Notes under the pieces: generated by a model
What the model saw: the letters and a program-made list of their open reading frames with translations, nothing else
Database searches by the model: none
What the model was told of the DNA's origin: nothing
Source: an uncultured Cellvibrionales bacterium
Lineage (GTDB): Bacteria; Pseudomonadota; Gammaproteobacteria; Pseudomonadales; Porticoccaceae
Direction of reading: 5' to 3'
NCBI GenBank assembly: GCA_913031645.1
Contig: CAJWFB010000004.1
Location: 1-48,530, forward strand
Length of the DNA: 48,530 bases
Shown: positions 8,584-17,865 of the stretch, one piece after another
Position numbering within the stretch: position 1 is the stretch's first letter
How the letters are laid out: each line of letters begins with the position of its first letter
Program-made: the position numbers and the translations under genes

Positions 8584-11100
8584 CTACAAACTTCTTAGCA
8601 CCTCAAGGGGTGGTTGGACTACCACTTTACGACTATATCCCACACCCAGAAGACCAACCAATAAACCGCCTATGATGGGCCCTGTGTACCACAGCCACAG
8701 ATGCATCGAAAACGGCAGATCAAACATAAAACGCTGCAGCATTGCCACCGAAAATTCAGCGCCGGCGCTAGCTAGTAGGCCAGCCATAACACCCAGGGTG
8801 CTAAATTCAATGAGCTGAATGCCCAAAATCAAGCGCCTAGAACTCCCGAGGGTCCTCAAGATAGCGCTCTCCTGCAAACGCTCAGACATGGACAAACTCA
8901 CCGCAGAGAACATGACCAAGATGCCACACCCTAAAATAAGCAATGTCATTACTTCCAGACCTCGTGTCACTTGCGCGACGATGGTGCGAATTCGATCGAT
9001 AATTTTGTCTAGCTCAATCACTTGTACGGTAGGAAAGCTTCGTAATATATCGTTCACCAACAGTTTCTTTTGGGGGGGAATATACAGACTGGTCATGCTG
9101 GTACGCGGATACTCTTCAAGCATGCCTTCTGGAAACAAAAAGTAGAAGTTGGGCGTCATGTTGTCCCAATTAAGGGTTCTGGTACCAATCATCTCAGCTT
9201 CAAAAACTAAGCCACCAACACTAAAAGTAATACGGTCACCCAACTCCAACCCCAGCTCGCCGGCAAGTTCATCCTCTAGAGACACAGGCGCTATGCGCTG
9301 GCCTTTGGCGTTGGTTTTGGAACTGAACGCAGCGAGAACGTCAGCATCCCACCACTGCCCTTTGGCTATTTTATTACCCTCTGGTAATTCGCTTGTCCAG
9401 CTTAGATTGAGCTCACGGCGGAAAGATTCATGACGGTCTTTTTGAGTCTCTGTAATCAACTGGTTATTTATTTCGGTCATTCTTCCTCGAACCATGGCAT
9501 ACCAACCGGCTGTCTCCAGTTCGTTGTCATCCACTAATTGTCTGACACCCTCCAGTTCATAGGGCGCCACATTGACCAAAAAATGATTAGGCGCATCCTC
9601 AGCCAATTGAAACTGCCACTGGTCAATGAGCGATGTGCGCACCACAACCATGATCATTAGCAGCGCAATAGCGCCTGAAAAGCCAACCATTTGAATTAAG
9701 CTCTGCGAGCGCCTGCGCCAAAGATTGGCCAAGGCTAAACGCCACACACTGCCAAGGCGTTGTCCGTAGTTCATGGCCAAGCGCAGAAGTGATAACCCGG
9801 CAACCACAGAGGCTAGCGCCGTCACACCAAAACCAGCAAGAATAGCCAAGGTCAGGTAGATATTGTTGCTGTACCAAAACAACAGCCCAGCAATCGCAGT
9901 AACCCCCAGTATCACTCGTACTGCAGAGCTCAGTGGTTTCAATACGATATCTTGGCGCAGCACGGCAAGTGGTGACTGTGACGGCAAGTGCCATAGTGCC
10001 GGCAGGGTAAAGCCCACCAGACACAACAATCCAGTGGCAATGCCTGTTATCCATGGGCGCAGGCCGGCCATGGGCAGTTCAATGGGCAACCATTCTCTAA
10101 CAATGGCAAGCAATAGGTGATGAAACAAAAAGCCCACCGCAAGGCCCACCAACGAGCCAAACACACCCATCCACAGACTCTGTTGAAAATACAAGCGCCG
10201 CACTCTGGAGGCTGAGATACCCCAACTCTTCAATAGCGCGACGGTCTTGGTCTGCCCAGTGGCAAAGTGATGGCTGGCTAAAGCCAAGGCGATACTGGCA
10301 AGGACTACGCCAATACTACCAGCCAGTAAGAGAAAACGTCGGCCCTTGTCCATGGTGTCAGCAATACTCGCTTGTGCCTCATCGGGCGTAATCAACCGAT
10401 CATGGATATCAAGCTGAGGTTCCAGCCACGCCTTATATTCAGAAAAACCTTGCTGCTCATTGGCGGCCATAAGGTAGCGGTAGGTGACCCGACTGCCTGG
10501 CTGAATAACCCCAGTTGCTGGTATGTCGGCGTAATTCATTAACACCCGCGCACCAAAGAATGAGTAAGAGCTACCATCGGGCTCCTCGACTAAAATTTGG
10601 CTGACTTTAAGCGAACTATCACCCAGATCAATAAAATCGCCCAGTTTGATGTTAAGCAGTGGTAATAGACGGGCATCCACCCAGACTTCACCTCTGCTTG
10701 GCCCGTACGTCACCGCTTCAATTAAAGTAGCATCTCGGGTAAACGGGGTGGTCGAGCGTTTGATTTCACCGCGCAATGGGTAGTTGGGTTGCACTGCCTT
10801 TATCGATGCCAGATGCAGCTCTTCGCCAAAAAATACAATCGAGGCAAAGCTCATTATTTTGGCTGTAGAGACATTCAGGCGCTCAGCCTCCGCTTCCCAT
10901 TCTATTGGGGCTTCCTTACTACTTCGCACCACCAAGTCGGCGGCGAGAAAACTACTGGATTCCTGGGTCAGCGCTTTGTCAATACGCTCGGCCAACAACG
11001 ACACCGAGGTCACGACGGCAACTGCTAAAATCAGCGACCACAGGATGAGCCCAAGTTCGCCACCGCGCCAGGTACGGATGAGCATGCGTAGAGAAAGCAT
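8584..11100 (-). CDS. YbbP-like ABC transporter permease (FtsX/MacB superfamily)
   Basis: This 838-residue inner-membrane protein has an N-terminal membrane helix (LGLILWSLILAVAVVTSVSLL), a large periplasmic part, and two FtsX-type blocks. The first is near residues 255-350 (LLLAGSIGVVLASIALALASHHFATG) and the last near 715-838, ending in VVVQPPLEVLRSL. It matches the architecture of E. coli YbbP, about 800 residues. Its ATG overlaps the ATPase stop codon as TGATG, indicating translational coupling, and AGGTG supports this start. With the ATPase it should form a type VII-like (mechanotransmission) ABC system; the transported or extracted substrate is not known. It converges on the kinase-like gene with a 17-base gap. 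Confidence 0.88.
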   Translation of the reverse strand: MLSLRMLIRTWRGGELGLILWSLILAVAVVTSVSLLAERIDKALTQESSSFLAADLVVRSSKEAPIEWEAEAERLNVSTAKIMSFASIVFFGEELHLASIKAVQPNYPLRGEIKRSTTPFTRDATLIEAVTYGPSRGEVWVDARLLPLLNIKLGDFIDLGDSSLKVSQILVEEPDGSSYSFFGARVLMNYADIPATGVIQPGSRVTYRYLMAANEQQGFSEYKAWLEPQLDIHDRLITPDEAQASIADTMDKGRRFLLLAGSIGVVLASIALALASHHFATGQTKTVALLKSWGISASRVRRLYFQQSLWMGVFGSLVGLAVGFLFHHLLLAIVREWLPIELPMAGLRPWITGIATGLLCLVGFTLPALWHLPSQSPLAVLRQDIVLKPLSSAVRVILGVTAIAGLLFWYSNNIYLTLAILAGFGVTALASVVAGLSLLRLAMNYGQRLGSVWRLALANLWRRRSQSLIQMVGFSGAIALLMIMVVVRTSLIDQWQFQLAEDAPNHFLVNVAPYELEGVRQLVDDNELETAGWYAMVRGRMTEINNQLITETQKDRHESFRRELNLSWTSELPEGNKIAKGQWWDADVLAAFSSKTNAKGQRIAPVSLEDELAGELGLELGDRITFSVGGLVFEAEMIGTRTLNWDNMTPNFYFLFPEGMLEEYPRTSMTSLYIPPQKKLLVNDILRSFPTVQVIELDKIIDRIRTIVAQVTRGLEVMTLLILGCGILVMFSAVSLSMSERLQESAILRTLGSSRRLILGIQLIEFSTLGVMAGLLASAGAEFSVAMLQRFMFDLPFSMHLWLWYTGPIIGGLLVGLLGVGYSRKVVVQPPLEVLRSL

Positions 11101-11792
11101 CAAGTCACCTTTTTCGCAGTGATTGCACCATCGGTGTCTACCTGACGTCCGGCCTGTAACTGCATAGTGCGGCGACAGCGCGCAGCCAAATTCATTTCAT
11201 GGGTCACCAGAACCAGTGTTGTCCCCTCTTCTCGATTGAGATCAAAGAGTAGGTCATTAATAATTTCTCCGGTGGCCGTGTCTAGATTACCAGTGGGCTC
11301 ATCAGCAAATAAAATGGTGGGTTTACAGGCAAAAGCACGGGCTACCGCAACACGCTGTTGCTCGCCCCCTGACAGCTGACGCGGGTAGTGGGAAGTGCGA
11401 TGATCTAGACCCACTCTGTCTAAATAAATTTTGGCCGTGGCCAAGGCATCCATATCGCCGTTGAGTTCTAACGGCAAGGCGACATTTTCCAAGGCGGTTA
11501 ACCCTGGCAACAGATGAAAAGATTGAAATACAAATCCGACATCTTTGGCACGAACCGTTGCTCTGCCCTCTTCATCCATGGCTGTGATATCTTGCCCATT
11601 GAGTGCCACTGTTCCCGAACTGGGCAAATCAAGGCCCGCTAAAATACCCAATAGTGTGGACTTACCCGACCCTGATGGCCCGACAATCGCCAACGTCTCA
11701 CCATCCAGTAGTGAAAGATTAATCTGTTCAAGAATATCCAGCGTACCCTCTGCCGTGACCACTTGCTTACATACGTTGTTCACTTCAATCAT
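11100..11792 (-). CDS. YbbA-like ABC transporter ATP-binding protein (LolD family)
   Basis: The cytoplasmic ATPase subunit for the adjoining permease, 230 residues. Walker A is GPSGSGKST, the Q-loop lies in FVFQSFHLLPGLTALENV, the signature is LSGGEQQRVAVARAFACKPTILFADEPTGNLD, and the H-loop is LVTHEMNLAARC. This is the standard LolD/MacB/FtsE type. The gene precedes and overlaps the permease by one base. A TesA-like gene is divergent, 75 bases away, the same arrangement as tesA/ybbA/ybbP in E. coli. All motifs are intact. Confidence 0.92.
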   Translation of the reverse strand: MIEVNNVCKQVVTAEGTLDILEQINLSLLDGETLAIVGPSGSGKSTLLGILAGLDLPSSGTVALNGQDITAMDEEGRATVRAKDVGFVFQSFHLLPGLTALENVALPLELNGDMDALATAKIYLDRVGLDHRTSHYPRQLSGGEQQRVAVARAFACKPTILFADEPTGNLDTATGEIINDLLFDLNREEGTTLVLVTHEMNLAARCRRTMQLQAGRQVDTDGAITAKKVT

Positions 11793-11867
11793 TGAGCTGT
11801 TCCATTTGTTGCAAAATCGCTTACACTTCCGTCACAGAATTCAATGGAAGTACAATCGGGAATTGTT

Positions 11868-12470
11868 ATGCACACTACTTTAAAACGTCTATGTTGCCTG
11901 TTTATCTTACTGGGTGCCAACACTTATGGATCAACTCTGCTGGTTCTAGGCGATAGTTTGAGCGCCGGCTATGGGATTGATCCTGAAAACGGCTGGGTTA
12001 ATCTTTTACAAGATGATCTTGGCGATGATCACAAAGTGGTTAACGGGAGTATCAGTGGCGACACTACCGGAGGTGGTTTAGCGCGCCTGCCACTGCTACT
12101 AGAAAAATTCCAACCTGATTTTGTGATCCTCGAGTTGGGTGGTAATGATGGGCTTCGCGGCCAGCCCCTGAAGTTAATGAAACAGAATTTAGCCGCTATG
12201 ATCGCGCTGTGCACAGAGGCGAACGCATTACCTGTGCTTTTTGGCATGCGGATACCGCCAAACTATGGTCGCCGCTACACCATGGCTTTCGCTGCGGTTT
12301 ATGATCAATTGGCAGATGAAACTGACACCTTGCTAATTCCTTTTCAACTTGAGGACCTCGCCATCACCGAGGGCATGATTCAGCAAGACGGACTGCACCC
12401 CACAGAAAAAGCACAACTAGCCATAAAGGCCGTTGTCGCGCAGATTATAAAGCCTCTGGTTCAACCTTAG
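11868..12470 (+). CDS. tesA: TesA-like SGNH hydrolase (arylesterase / lysophospholipase)
   Basis: A secreted GDSL/SGNH esterase of 200 residues. A signal peptide (about 1-19, LKRLCCLFILLGANTYGS) precedes the SGNH blocks: LLVLGDSLSAGYG (nucleophile Ser), GSISGDTTGGGLARLP (Gly), LGGNDGLRG (Asn) and DGLHPTEKAQ (Asp and His). E. coli TesA is a periplasmic thioesterase/protease I/lysophospholipase with broad acyl-ester specificity. I chose the ATG at 11868 because it directly precedes the charged and hydrophobic signal peptide; the in-frame ATG at 11844 adds residues with no signal character. It is divergent from the YbbA-like ATPase gene, a conserved neighbourhood. Confidence 0.92.
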   Translation: MHTTLKRLCCLFILLGANTYGSTLLVLGDSLSAGYGIDPENGWVNLLQDDLGDDHKVVNGSISGDTTGGGLARLPLLLEKFQPDFVILELGGNDGLRGQPLKLMKQNLAAMIALCTEANALPVLFGMRIPPNYGRRYTMAFAAVYDQLADETDTLLIPFQLEDLAITEGMIQQDGLHPTEKAQLAIKAVVAQIIKPLVQP

Positions 12471-12533
12471 AACCGGTCAGCTTTGATGGGAGTAATGCAA
12501 TTAAATCTAGTTTGATCTGGGCTTTAACAAAAC

Positions 12534-13433
12534 CTATGGATAATGCATCGTATCCCTCGGGGACTTCAGGAATGTTTTTAATTGCGAAACCAAGCCACCC
12601 ACTAAGATTAAACCACAACCCATCAGTTCCGTGGTAGTAAGGTACTCATTGAGTAACCACCAGCCGCCAATAGCGGCGAACACCGCTTCAAAGCTTAAAA
12701 TGAGGGCTGTGTGAGAGGCGGGTGCGGTACGCATTCCAATGGCTTGTAGCGAAAATCCAACACCGGAGGATAGAACACCAACAAACAGCAGTGATACAGC
12801 AGCTGCTTTTACAGATTGCCAATCCCATACGTCAAAGATGACCATTGCCAGACCGCTTATCACCGCTGCAATAGCAAATTGTATAAACATCAACCGAAAG
12901 ACAGAAATTTGATTGGCCACTTTACCGGTGTAGATAACGTGCAGAGCCCAAACCACTGAACTAATTAATATCAGTCCATCACCTAACAGAAAATTTGCCG
13001 CTTCGATTTGCGCGAGAAAATATAACCCAAACAGTGCAAACATTACTCCAACCCAGGTTGGCCATTCTGTTTTACTGCCCATCAAGAGACCAATAACGGG
13101 CACGAAAATAATATAGACCCCGGTCAAGAACCCCGCGCGCGCCACGGTGGTATAGAGTAAGCCCGCTTGCTGTAAAAGCATGCCGACGGTCATAATAATG
13201 CCAAGCTGCAAGGCTTTTTTATCCGCCGCTTGATATACAAACACCTTTTTAGGTTTTTCCATCAGATACCAGATCGGCAATATTGCCATACCGGCAATAA
13301 CAAAACGCCCAAAAACGAAGGTAATGGGGCCTATATGATCCATAGCCGTACTTTGAAAAACAAATGCAAAGCCCCAGATAAAGGCAGTCACAAGCAGCAA
13401 TAGATCTGCACGGAGGCCGGTTTTAAAACTCAT
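12534..13433 (-). CDS. EamA/DMT-family transporter
   Basis: A 299-residue inner-membrane protein with about ten hydrophobic segments in two EamA halves (LLLVTAFIWGFAFVFQSTAMDHIGP and LLFVGVLSSGVGFSLQAIGMRTAPASHTALILSFEAVFAAIGGWWLL). The family exports amino acids, drugs or other small metabolites; the substrate cannot be predicted from sequence. It starts 12 bases after recJ on the same strand, with AAGAAG as a possible ribosome-binding site, so it is likely read from the recJ transcript. Confidence 0.88.
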   Translation of the reverse strand: MSFKTGLRADLLLLVTAFIWGFAFVFQSTAMDHIGPITFVFGRFVIAGMAILPIWYLMEKPKKVFVYQAADKKALQLGIIMTVGMLLQQAGLLYTTVARAGFLTGVYIIFVPVIGLLMGSKTEWPTWVGVMFALFGLYFLAQIEAANFLLGDGLILISSVVWALHVIYTGKVANQISVFRLMFIQFAIAAVISGLAMVIFDVWDWQSVKAAAVSLLFVGVLSSGVGFSLQAIGMRTAPASHTALILSFEAVFAAIGGWWLLNEYLTTTELMGCGLILVGGLVSQLKTFLKSPRDTMHYP

Positions 13434-13445
13434 AGTGATTTCTTC

Positions 13446-15182
13446 TTAGTCGCCTGAGACGGGCACCATGTGTTGGACTAGCAGTTGAAGTTTTTGCTGG
13501 CCTCGAAACTCATTAATGTCCAGTCGATACACACAGTTTGCCTGAGTGACCAAAGAATTGGGCCACTGCTGGGTATCCATGTTGAAATAAATTGCGTCAA
13601 GATTGATATGCGGTGCTGACCCATGGTTCAGTGCCAGCTTGAGGTGTTTTTCACCAACGATACGCTGCTGCTTGATGGTAAAAACTCCCTCAAAGCAGGG
13701 TTCTGGGAATTGCTGGCCCCAGGGGCCTGACTCCCGCAAAAGATCTGCGGTATGCATACTAATCTGCTCTGACTCAAGACTGCCATCAGTGACCATTTTA
13801 GCGTTCAAATCATCAGGATTGAGCACCTGATCAACATGTCTTTGGAAGGCTTGGATGAATAATTCGAGCTTTTCTTCCTCAAGGGTTAAACCGGCAGCCA
13901 TGGCATGCCCACCAAACTTACTAATCAGTCCTGGATTTTGAGTCGCAACCGCGTCCATGGCATCTCTGATGTGTAACCCAGGTATCGATCTGGATGAGCC
14001 TTTTAAACTGCCGTCGTCCGCCCGAGCGAATGCTACCACTGGCCGATGATGCTTTTCTTTTAGCCGCGATGCGACCAATCCAACAACCCCTTGATGCCAA
14101 TCTGGGTGAAATAAACAGAGTGCTGCGGGCAAATGTTCCGAGTCCAGTGTTAGTTTATCGAGCTCTGCCATAGCCTCCCGCTGCATTCCCTGTTCGATGG
14201 AGCGACGGTCTTTATTGAGTTGATCCAGTGATTCAGCCGTCTGCATGGCTTCATTGATGTCGTCAGTCAGTAGGCATTGAATACCTAATGAAATATCATC
14301 CAAACGACCTGCTGCATTAAGTCGAGGTCCTATAGCAAAGCCTAAATCTGTAGCCACTAAGCGCTGGGGATTTTTACCTGCAATTCGTAGTAGTGCCTGA
14401 ATGCCTGGACGACAATGACCCGAGCGAATACGCAATAAACCCTGATGGACTAGCGCACGATTGATCTGATCTAGGGGAACGACATCTGCAACAGTGCCCA
14501 GCGCCACTAAGTCCAACCAGGTGGCCATATTAGGTTCTTCAATACTATTGTCACCAAACCAATCAATGGTTCGCAGCGCCTTGCGCAGACCACTAAGCAA
14601 ATAAAATGCAACGCCCACCCCAGCTAAATTTTTTGCGGGGAAGGGACAGTTTGGCTGGTTGGGATTAATGATCGCCCAGGCATTGGGCAGTGTTTGTCCG
14701 GGCAAATGGTGGTCGGTGACGATGACATCAATACCCAAACTGGCGGCATGAGCTACGCCCTCTATACTGGAAATACCATTGTCGACGGTAACAATGAGTT
14801 GAGGTTGATATTGGGTAGCAAGGTCGACAATTTCTGGCGTTAAACCATAGCCGTAATCAAAACGGTTGGGCACCAAAAACTCGAGTTTATGAAACCCCAT
14901 GGCCCTCAATGCCAGCATCATCAGTGCAGCGCTGGTAGCGCCATCAGCATCGAAATCACCGATAATGACGATTTGTTGATTTTTTTTGAGCGCGGTTATT
15001 AGTCGCTCTGTTGCTTCAGTCATATCCTTTAGCAGGCTTGGTGGCGGCAAACAGGACAACTGCCTATCTAAGGCTGACTGACTGTTTACCCCTCTAGATT
15101 GGTAAATTCTCTGCAATAGCGGGTCTAGCTGAGGCGAAAATTCAGCGTGGTCTAAATTGAATGGCCTAGATTTTATCTGCAT
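13446..15182 (-). CDS. recJ: Single-stranded-DNA-specific exonuclease RecJ
   Basis: A 5'-3' ssDNA exonuclease acting in recombination and mismatch/base-excision repair. The 578-residue protein carries the DHH phosphoesterase motifs: GDFDADGATSAAL, VDNGIS, VTDHHLPG, and ARL(N)AAGRLDD-type residues (GPRLNAAGRLDDISLGIQCLL). The DHHA1 domain carries FGGHAMAAGLTLEE. Length matches E. coli RecJ (577). It lies in the dsbC-hom-thrC-recJ neighbourhood common in gammaproteobacteria, but with an epoxide-hydrolase-like gene and DUF3094 gene between thrC and recJ. It starts three bases after the hydrolase stop, so translation may be coupled. Confidence 0.96.
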   Translation of the reverse strand: MQIKSRPFNLDHAEFSPQLDPLLQRIYQSRGVNSQSALDRQLSCLPPPSLLKDMTEATERLITALKKNQQIVIIGDFDADGATSAALMMLALRAMGFHKLEFLVPNRFDYGYGLTPEIVDLATQYQPQLIVTVDNGISSIEGVAHAASLGIDVIVTDHHLPGQTLPNAWAIINPNQPNCPFPAKNLAGVGVAFYLLSGLRKALRTIDWFGDNSIEEPNMATWLDLVALGTVADVVPLDQINRALVHQGLLRIRSGHCRPGIQALLRIAGKNPQRLVATDLGFAIGPRLNAAGRLDDISLGIQCLLTDDINEAMQTAESLDQLNKDRRSIEQGMQREAMAELDKLTLDSEHLPAALCLFHPDWHQGVVGLVASRLKEKHHRPVVAFARADDGSLKGSSRSIPGLHIRDAMDAVATQNPGLISKFGGHAMAAGLTLEEEKLELFIQAFQRHVDQVLNPDDLNAKMVTDGSLESEQISMHTADLLRESGPWGQQFPEPCFEGVFTIKQQRIVGEKHLKLALNHGSAPHINLDAIYFNMDTQQWPNSLVTQANCVYRLDINEFRGQQKLQLLVQHMVPVSGD

Positions 15183-15185
15183 GGT

Positions 15186-16139
15186 CTACGACAGCAACGG
15201 CTTAATTTTACGCTCAAGCCATTCTAAGAGAATTTGATTGGTCTTTTCAGGTTCTTCTTGCTGAATCCAGTGGCCACAAGCCAAGGTCTTGACCTCTAAA
15301 TCGAATACCGTATCAGTCATATCTACTTTGGGCACCATGTCATAGTCACCATAAATCATCAGTGAGGGTAGTGCTATGGTCTGTTTGACATGTGCCATGG
15401 TCTCCCAATTGCGGGTGAAATTTCGATACCAATTACAGGGCGCGACAAAACCACCTTGAGCAAATGCCTCGACGAATACCATCAGGTCCTGTTCACTGAG
15501 CATAAGTTCACCACGGCTATTATCTACCTCTGCTGAGCGCACAATATTATAGCCATCTGGCTGAAAAGCACCCTTTTCTAACCAGTGTTTAGTGCGATAG
15601 AGGTTGGTTAAGACTCGCTTAGGATTGGTGTCAAAAGAACGCGCGGCGACCTCAGGATGCCGATTAAAGTGCACCAAATAAAAATCTTTACCCAGCATCT
15701 TTTCCCAAAATGCCACCGGTTCAGCCGGCTCTCGGGCCTTAAAAGGAACCGACATATTGACAAGACCAATAATACGATCAGGATTTAGCAATGCATGCTG
15801 CCACAGCATGATGGCGCCCCAGTCATGCCCCACGTAGATAGCACGATCAATACCGAGGGCATCAAGAAGACCATTTTGATCATCGGTGAGATGATGAATA
15901 TCATAAGCATTAACATCAAGTGGTTTACTAGAGGCACCGTAGCCGCGCTGATTGGGAACGATGCAGTGATAACCGGCAGCAACCAGTACGGGAATTTGAT
16001 AGCGCCAACTGTAAGCCAATTCAGGCCAGCCGTGACAAAGTACAATAGGAGTGCCACCCTGCCCCGCCTGAAATACCTCGAGCTCAATACCATTGGTTTT
16101 AATCATGGTTGGCGACGGCATCGGTAAAGCATGTAACAT
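15186..16139 (-). CDS. Alpha/beta hydrolase, epoxide-hydrolase-like
   Basis: A 317-residue cytoplasmic alpha/beta-hydrolase. The oxyanion motif HGWPELAYSWR, nucleophile elbow VGHDWGAIM (Asp nucleophile), acid region YGDYDMVPKVD and catalytic His in ACGHWIQQEEPE match the epoxide hydrolase/haloalkane-dehalogenase-type group. The HGxP element and tyrosines in the lid (FYLVHF, NWYRNF) favour epoxide hydrolase. The natural substrate is unknown. A strong GGAGG seven bases before the ATG at 16139 fixes the start. The gene runs directly into recJ with a three-base gap. Its place inside the thrC-recJ neighbourhood looks like a lineage-specific insertion. Confidence 0.85.
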   Translation of the reverse strand: MLHALPMPSPTMIKTNGIELEVFQAGQGGTPIVLCHGWPELAYSWRYQIPVLVAAGYHCIVPNQRGYGASSKPLDVNAYDIHHLTDDQNGLLDALGIDRAIYVGHDWGAIMLWQHALLNPDRIIGLVNMSVPFKAREPAEPVAFWEKMLGKDFYLVHFNRHPEVAARSFDTNPKRVLTNLYRTKHWLEKGAFQPDGYNIVRSAEVDNSRGELMLSEQDLMVFVEAFAQGGFVAPCNWYRNFTRNWETMAHVKQTIALPSLMIYGDYDMVPKVDMTDTVFDLEVKTLACGHWIQQEEPEKTNQILLEWLERKIKPLLS

Positions 16140-16175
16140 TTCAGGCCTCCGAACGGCGGTGAGTATTAGATAAGT

Positions 16176-16361
16176 CTAGAGGTACCCCTGTTGCTTACCA
16201 ATGTACCAGCTGATAAAGCCAAGCGCGGATACCACGACCCATAGCACCCCCAGTAACCGCCAAGGGCGAAAAGGTTGTCGTTCGCTTGTATTGAAGCCAC
16301 TCTGCAAATAGTTGTCGACGCGGTCTTGATCTTCTTTAGATAACTTTTTTTGTTCAAACAT
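16176..16361 (-). CDS. DUF3094 small membrane protein
   Basis: A 61-residue protein. A charged N-terminal half (KKLSKEDQDRVDNYLQSG) is followed by RQPFRPWRLLGVLWVVVSALGFISWYIG, which contains one transmembrane helix. This matches my memory of the gammaproteobacterial DUF3094 family, whose function is unknown. An alternative reading frame over the same bases gives a similar-length ORF but without a sensible membrane pattern. It lies between thrC and the hydrolase gene on the same strand. The ribosome-binding site is weak (GAGA). Confidence 0.75.
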   Translation of the reverse strand: MFEQKKLSKEDQDRVDNYLQSGFNTSERQPFRPWRLLGVLWVVVSALGFISWYIGKQQGYL

Positions 16362-16416
16362 TTTCTAATCTCACTTTACGTTATGAGAGCTTACGTCGCG
16401 CTAGGCATTACAGACT

Positions 16417-17814
16417 TTAAACTGAAATGTTATTAGCGATAAAAGCTTGCACTGCCAATGGGTCGTTATCTAAAGTAGTAAACCATTCTTCACGCTCAAA
16501 AAGATCGGCCAAATGTTCAGGTAACTCAGGATCTCTAGGGTAGCCCGCGGCCTTTACCGCATCCGGAAACTTAGCCGGATGAGCAGTTGCCAGCGTTACC
16601 ATAGGGGTATGACAATCTGTGCGACAGACTCTGGCTGCGGCTAGACCAATAGCGGTATGTGGATCGAGCAAATAATCGACCTCTTGATGGGTCTCTCGAA
16701 TCAGGTCTACCATTCCCTTGTCATCGCAGCGAAAGCTAGAGAATAACTGTCGCGCGTCAGTCAGAGCAGACTCACTCAATTGCATTGAGCCGACTTTCGC
16801 ATCGCGCATCAGTTGCGTAATAGCGGCACCGTCACGATCATAAAGATCAAACAACAGGCGCTCAAAATTACTCGAAATCATAATATCCATACTGGGGGCT
16901 AAGCTTTGTTCAAGCGGGCGAGTGGTATGATCATTATCGCTGATGCACCGATGCAAAATATCATTTTGGTTAGTAGCAATAACTAACCGTTTAATCGGTA
17001 GACCCATTTTATGCGCCAAATAGCCTGCAAAAATATCGCCAAAATTGCCCGTCGGTACTGAAAACGAAACCGCCTGATCCGGTCCACCAAGTTTAAGTGA
17101 CGCCCAAAAATAATAGACGATTTGGGCCATAATTCGTGCCCAATTGATCGAATTCACCGCGACCAACTGTCGTCCATCAGGCAAAAATGATTGGTCTGAA
17201 AAGCTGGCTTTGACCATATTTTGGCAATCATCAAAATTGCCATGCATGGCAATATTGTGAATATTATCAGCGCGAACGGTGGTCATTTGACGTCGTTGCA
17301 CCTCTGAGACACGCTCATGAGGGTGCAGTATAAAAATATCAATGTTGTTACACCGCCGACAGCCTTCAATAGCTGCAGAGCCTGTATCACCTGAGGTTGC
17401 ACCCATAATAACGACTTTTTGTTGGCGTTTTTCTAAGGTGTAATCAAGCAGGTTTCCCAAAAACTGCAGAGCAAAGTCTTTAAATGCTAGGGTCGGGCCG
17501 TGGAACAATTCCAAGATCCATTCGTTACTGCCGGTTTTCACCAAGGGCGCAATATCATCGTGACGAAAGGTAGCATAAGATTTAGCGATAAGTTGCTCTA
17601 AATCCTGCTCAGGAATAGCCCCATCAACAAACGGAGATATGACCTTTAAGGCTAATTCTTGATAAGACAATGTAGACCAAGAGGCTATCTCTTGGATGCT
17701 GAATTGAGGCAGTTTTTCTGGAACATAAAGCCCGCCATCAGGTGCCAAGCCAGTGAGTATTACCTCTTCGAAACTTTTTGGCTGTCCACCACCGCGGGTA
17801 CTGATGTATTTCAT
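16417..17814 (-). CDS. thrC: Threonine synthase
   Basis: A PLP enzyme converting O-phosphohomoserine to threonine, the last step of threonine synthesis. The 465-residue length fits the proteobacterial long form. The N-terminal MKYISTRG and FEEVILTGLAPDGGLYVPE are typical. Lys112 in HGPTLAFKDFALQFLG is the PLP Schiff-base residue, and GATSGDTGSAAIEG binds the cofactor phosphate. The ATG has AGGA at good spacing. It follows hom by 51 bases on the same strand, so the homoserine-to-threonine steps are probably cotranscribed. The homoserine kinase needed between them is not in this window. Confidence 0.96.
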   Translation of the reverse strand: MKYISTRGGGQPKSFEEVILTGLAPDGGLYVPEKLPQFSIQEIASWSTLSYQELALKVISPFVDGAIPEQDLEQLIAKSYATFRHDDIAPLVKTGSNEWILELFHGPTLAFKDFALQFLGNLLDYTLEKRQQKVVIMGATSGDTGSAAIEGCRRCNNIDIFILHPHERVSEVQRRQMTTVRADNIHNIAMHGNFDDCQNMVKASFSDQSFLPDGRQLVAVNSINWARIMAQIVYYFWASLKLGGPDQAVSFSVPTGNFGDIFAGYLAHKMGLPIKRLVIATNQNDILHRCISDNDHTTRPLEQSLAPSMDIMISSNFERLLFDLYDRDGAAITQLMRDAKVGSMQLSESALTDARQLFSSFRCDDKGMVDLIRETHQEVDYLLDPHTAIGLAAARVCRTDCHTPMVTLATAHPAKFPDAVKAAGYPRDPELPEHLADLFEREEWFTTLDNDPLAVQAFIANNISV

Positions 17815-17865
17815 TTAAAATTTTCCTAATAACAACCAACGATCAATATGCTTTGTTGCGCAAAA

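Noticed and set aside
9623-10054. A 143-codon ORF within the YbbP-like permease gene
   Set aside because: Same strand, different frame, with cysteine-rich nonsense composition; the permease frame is clearly the real one.
16166-16357. A 63-codon ORF in another frame over the DUF3094 gene
   Set aside because: It lacks the membrane pattern and family features seen in the overlapping frame.
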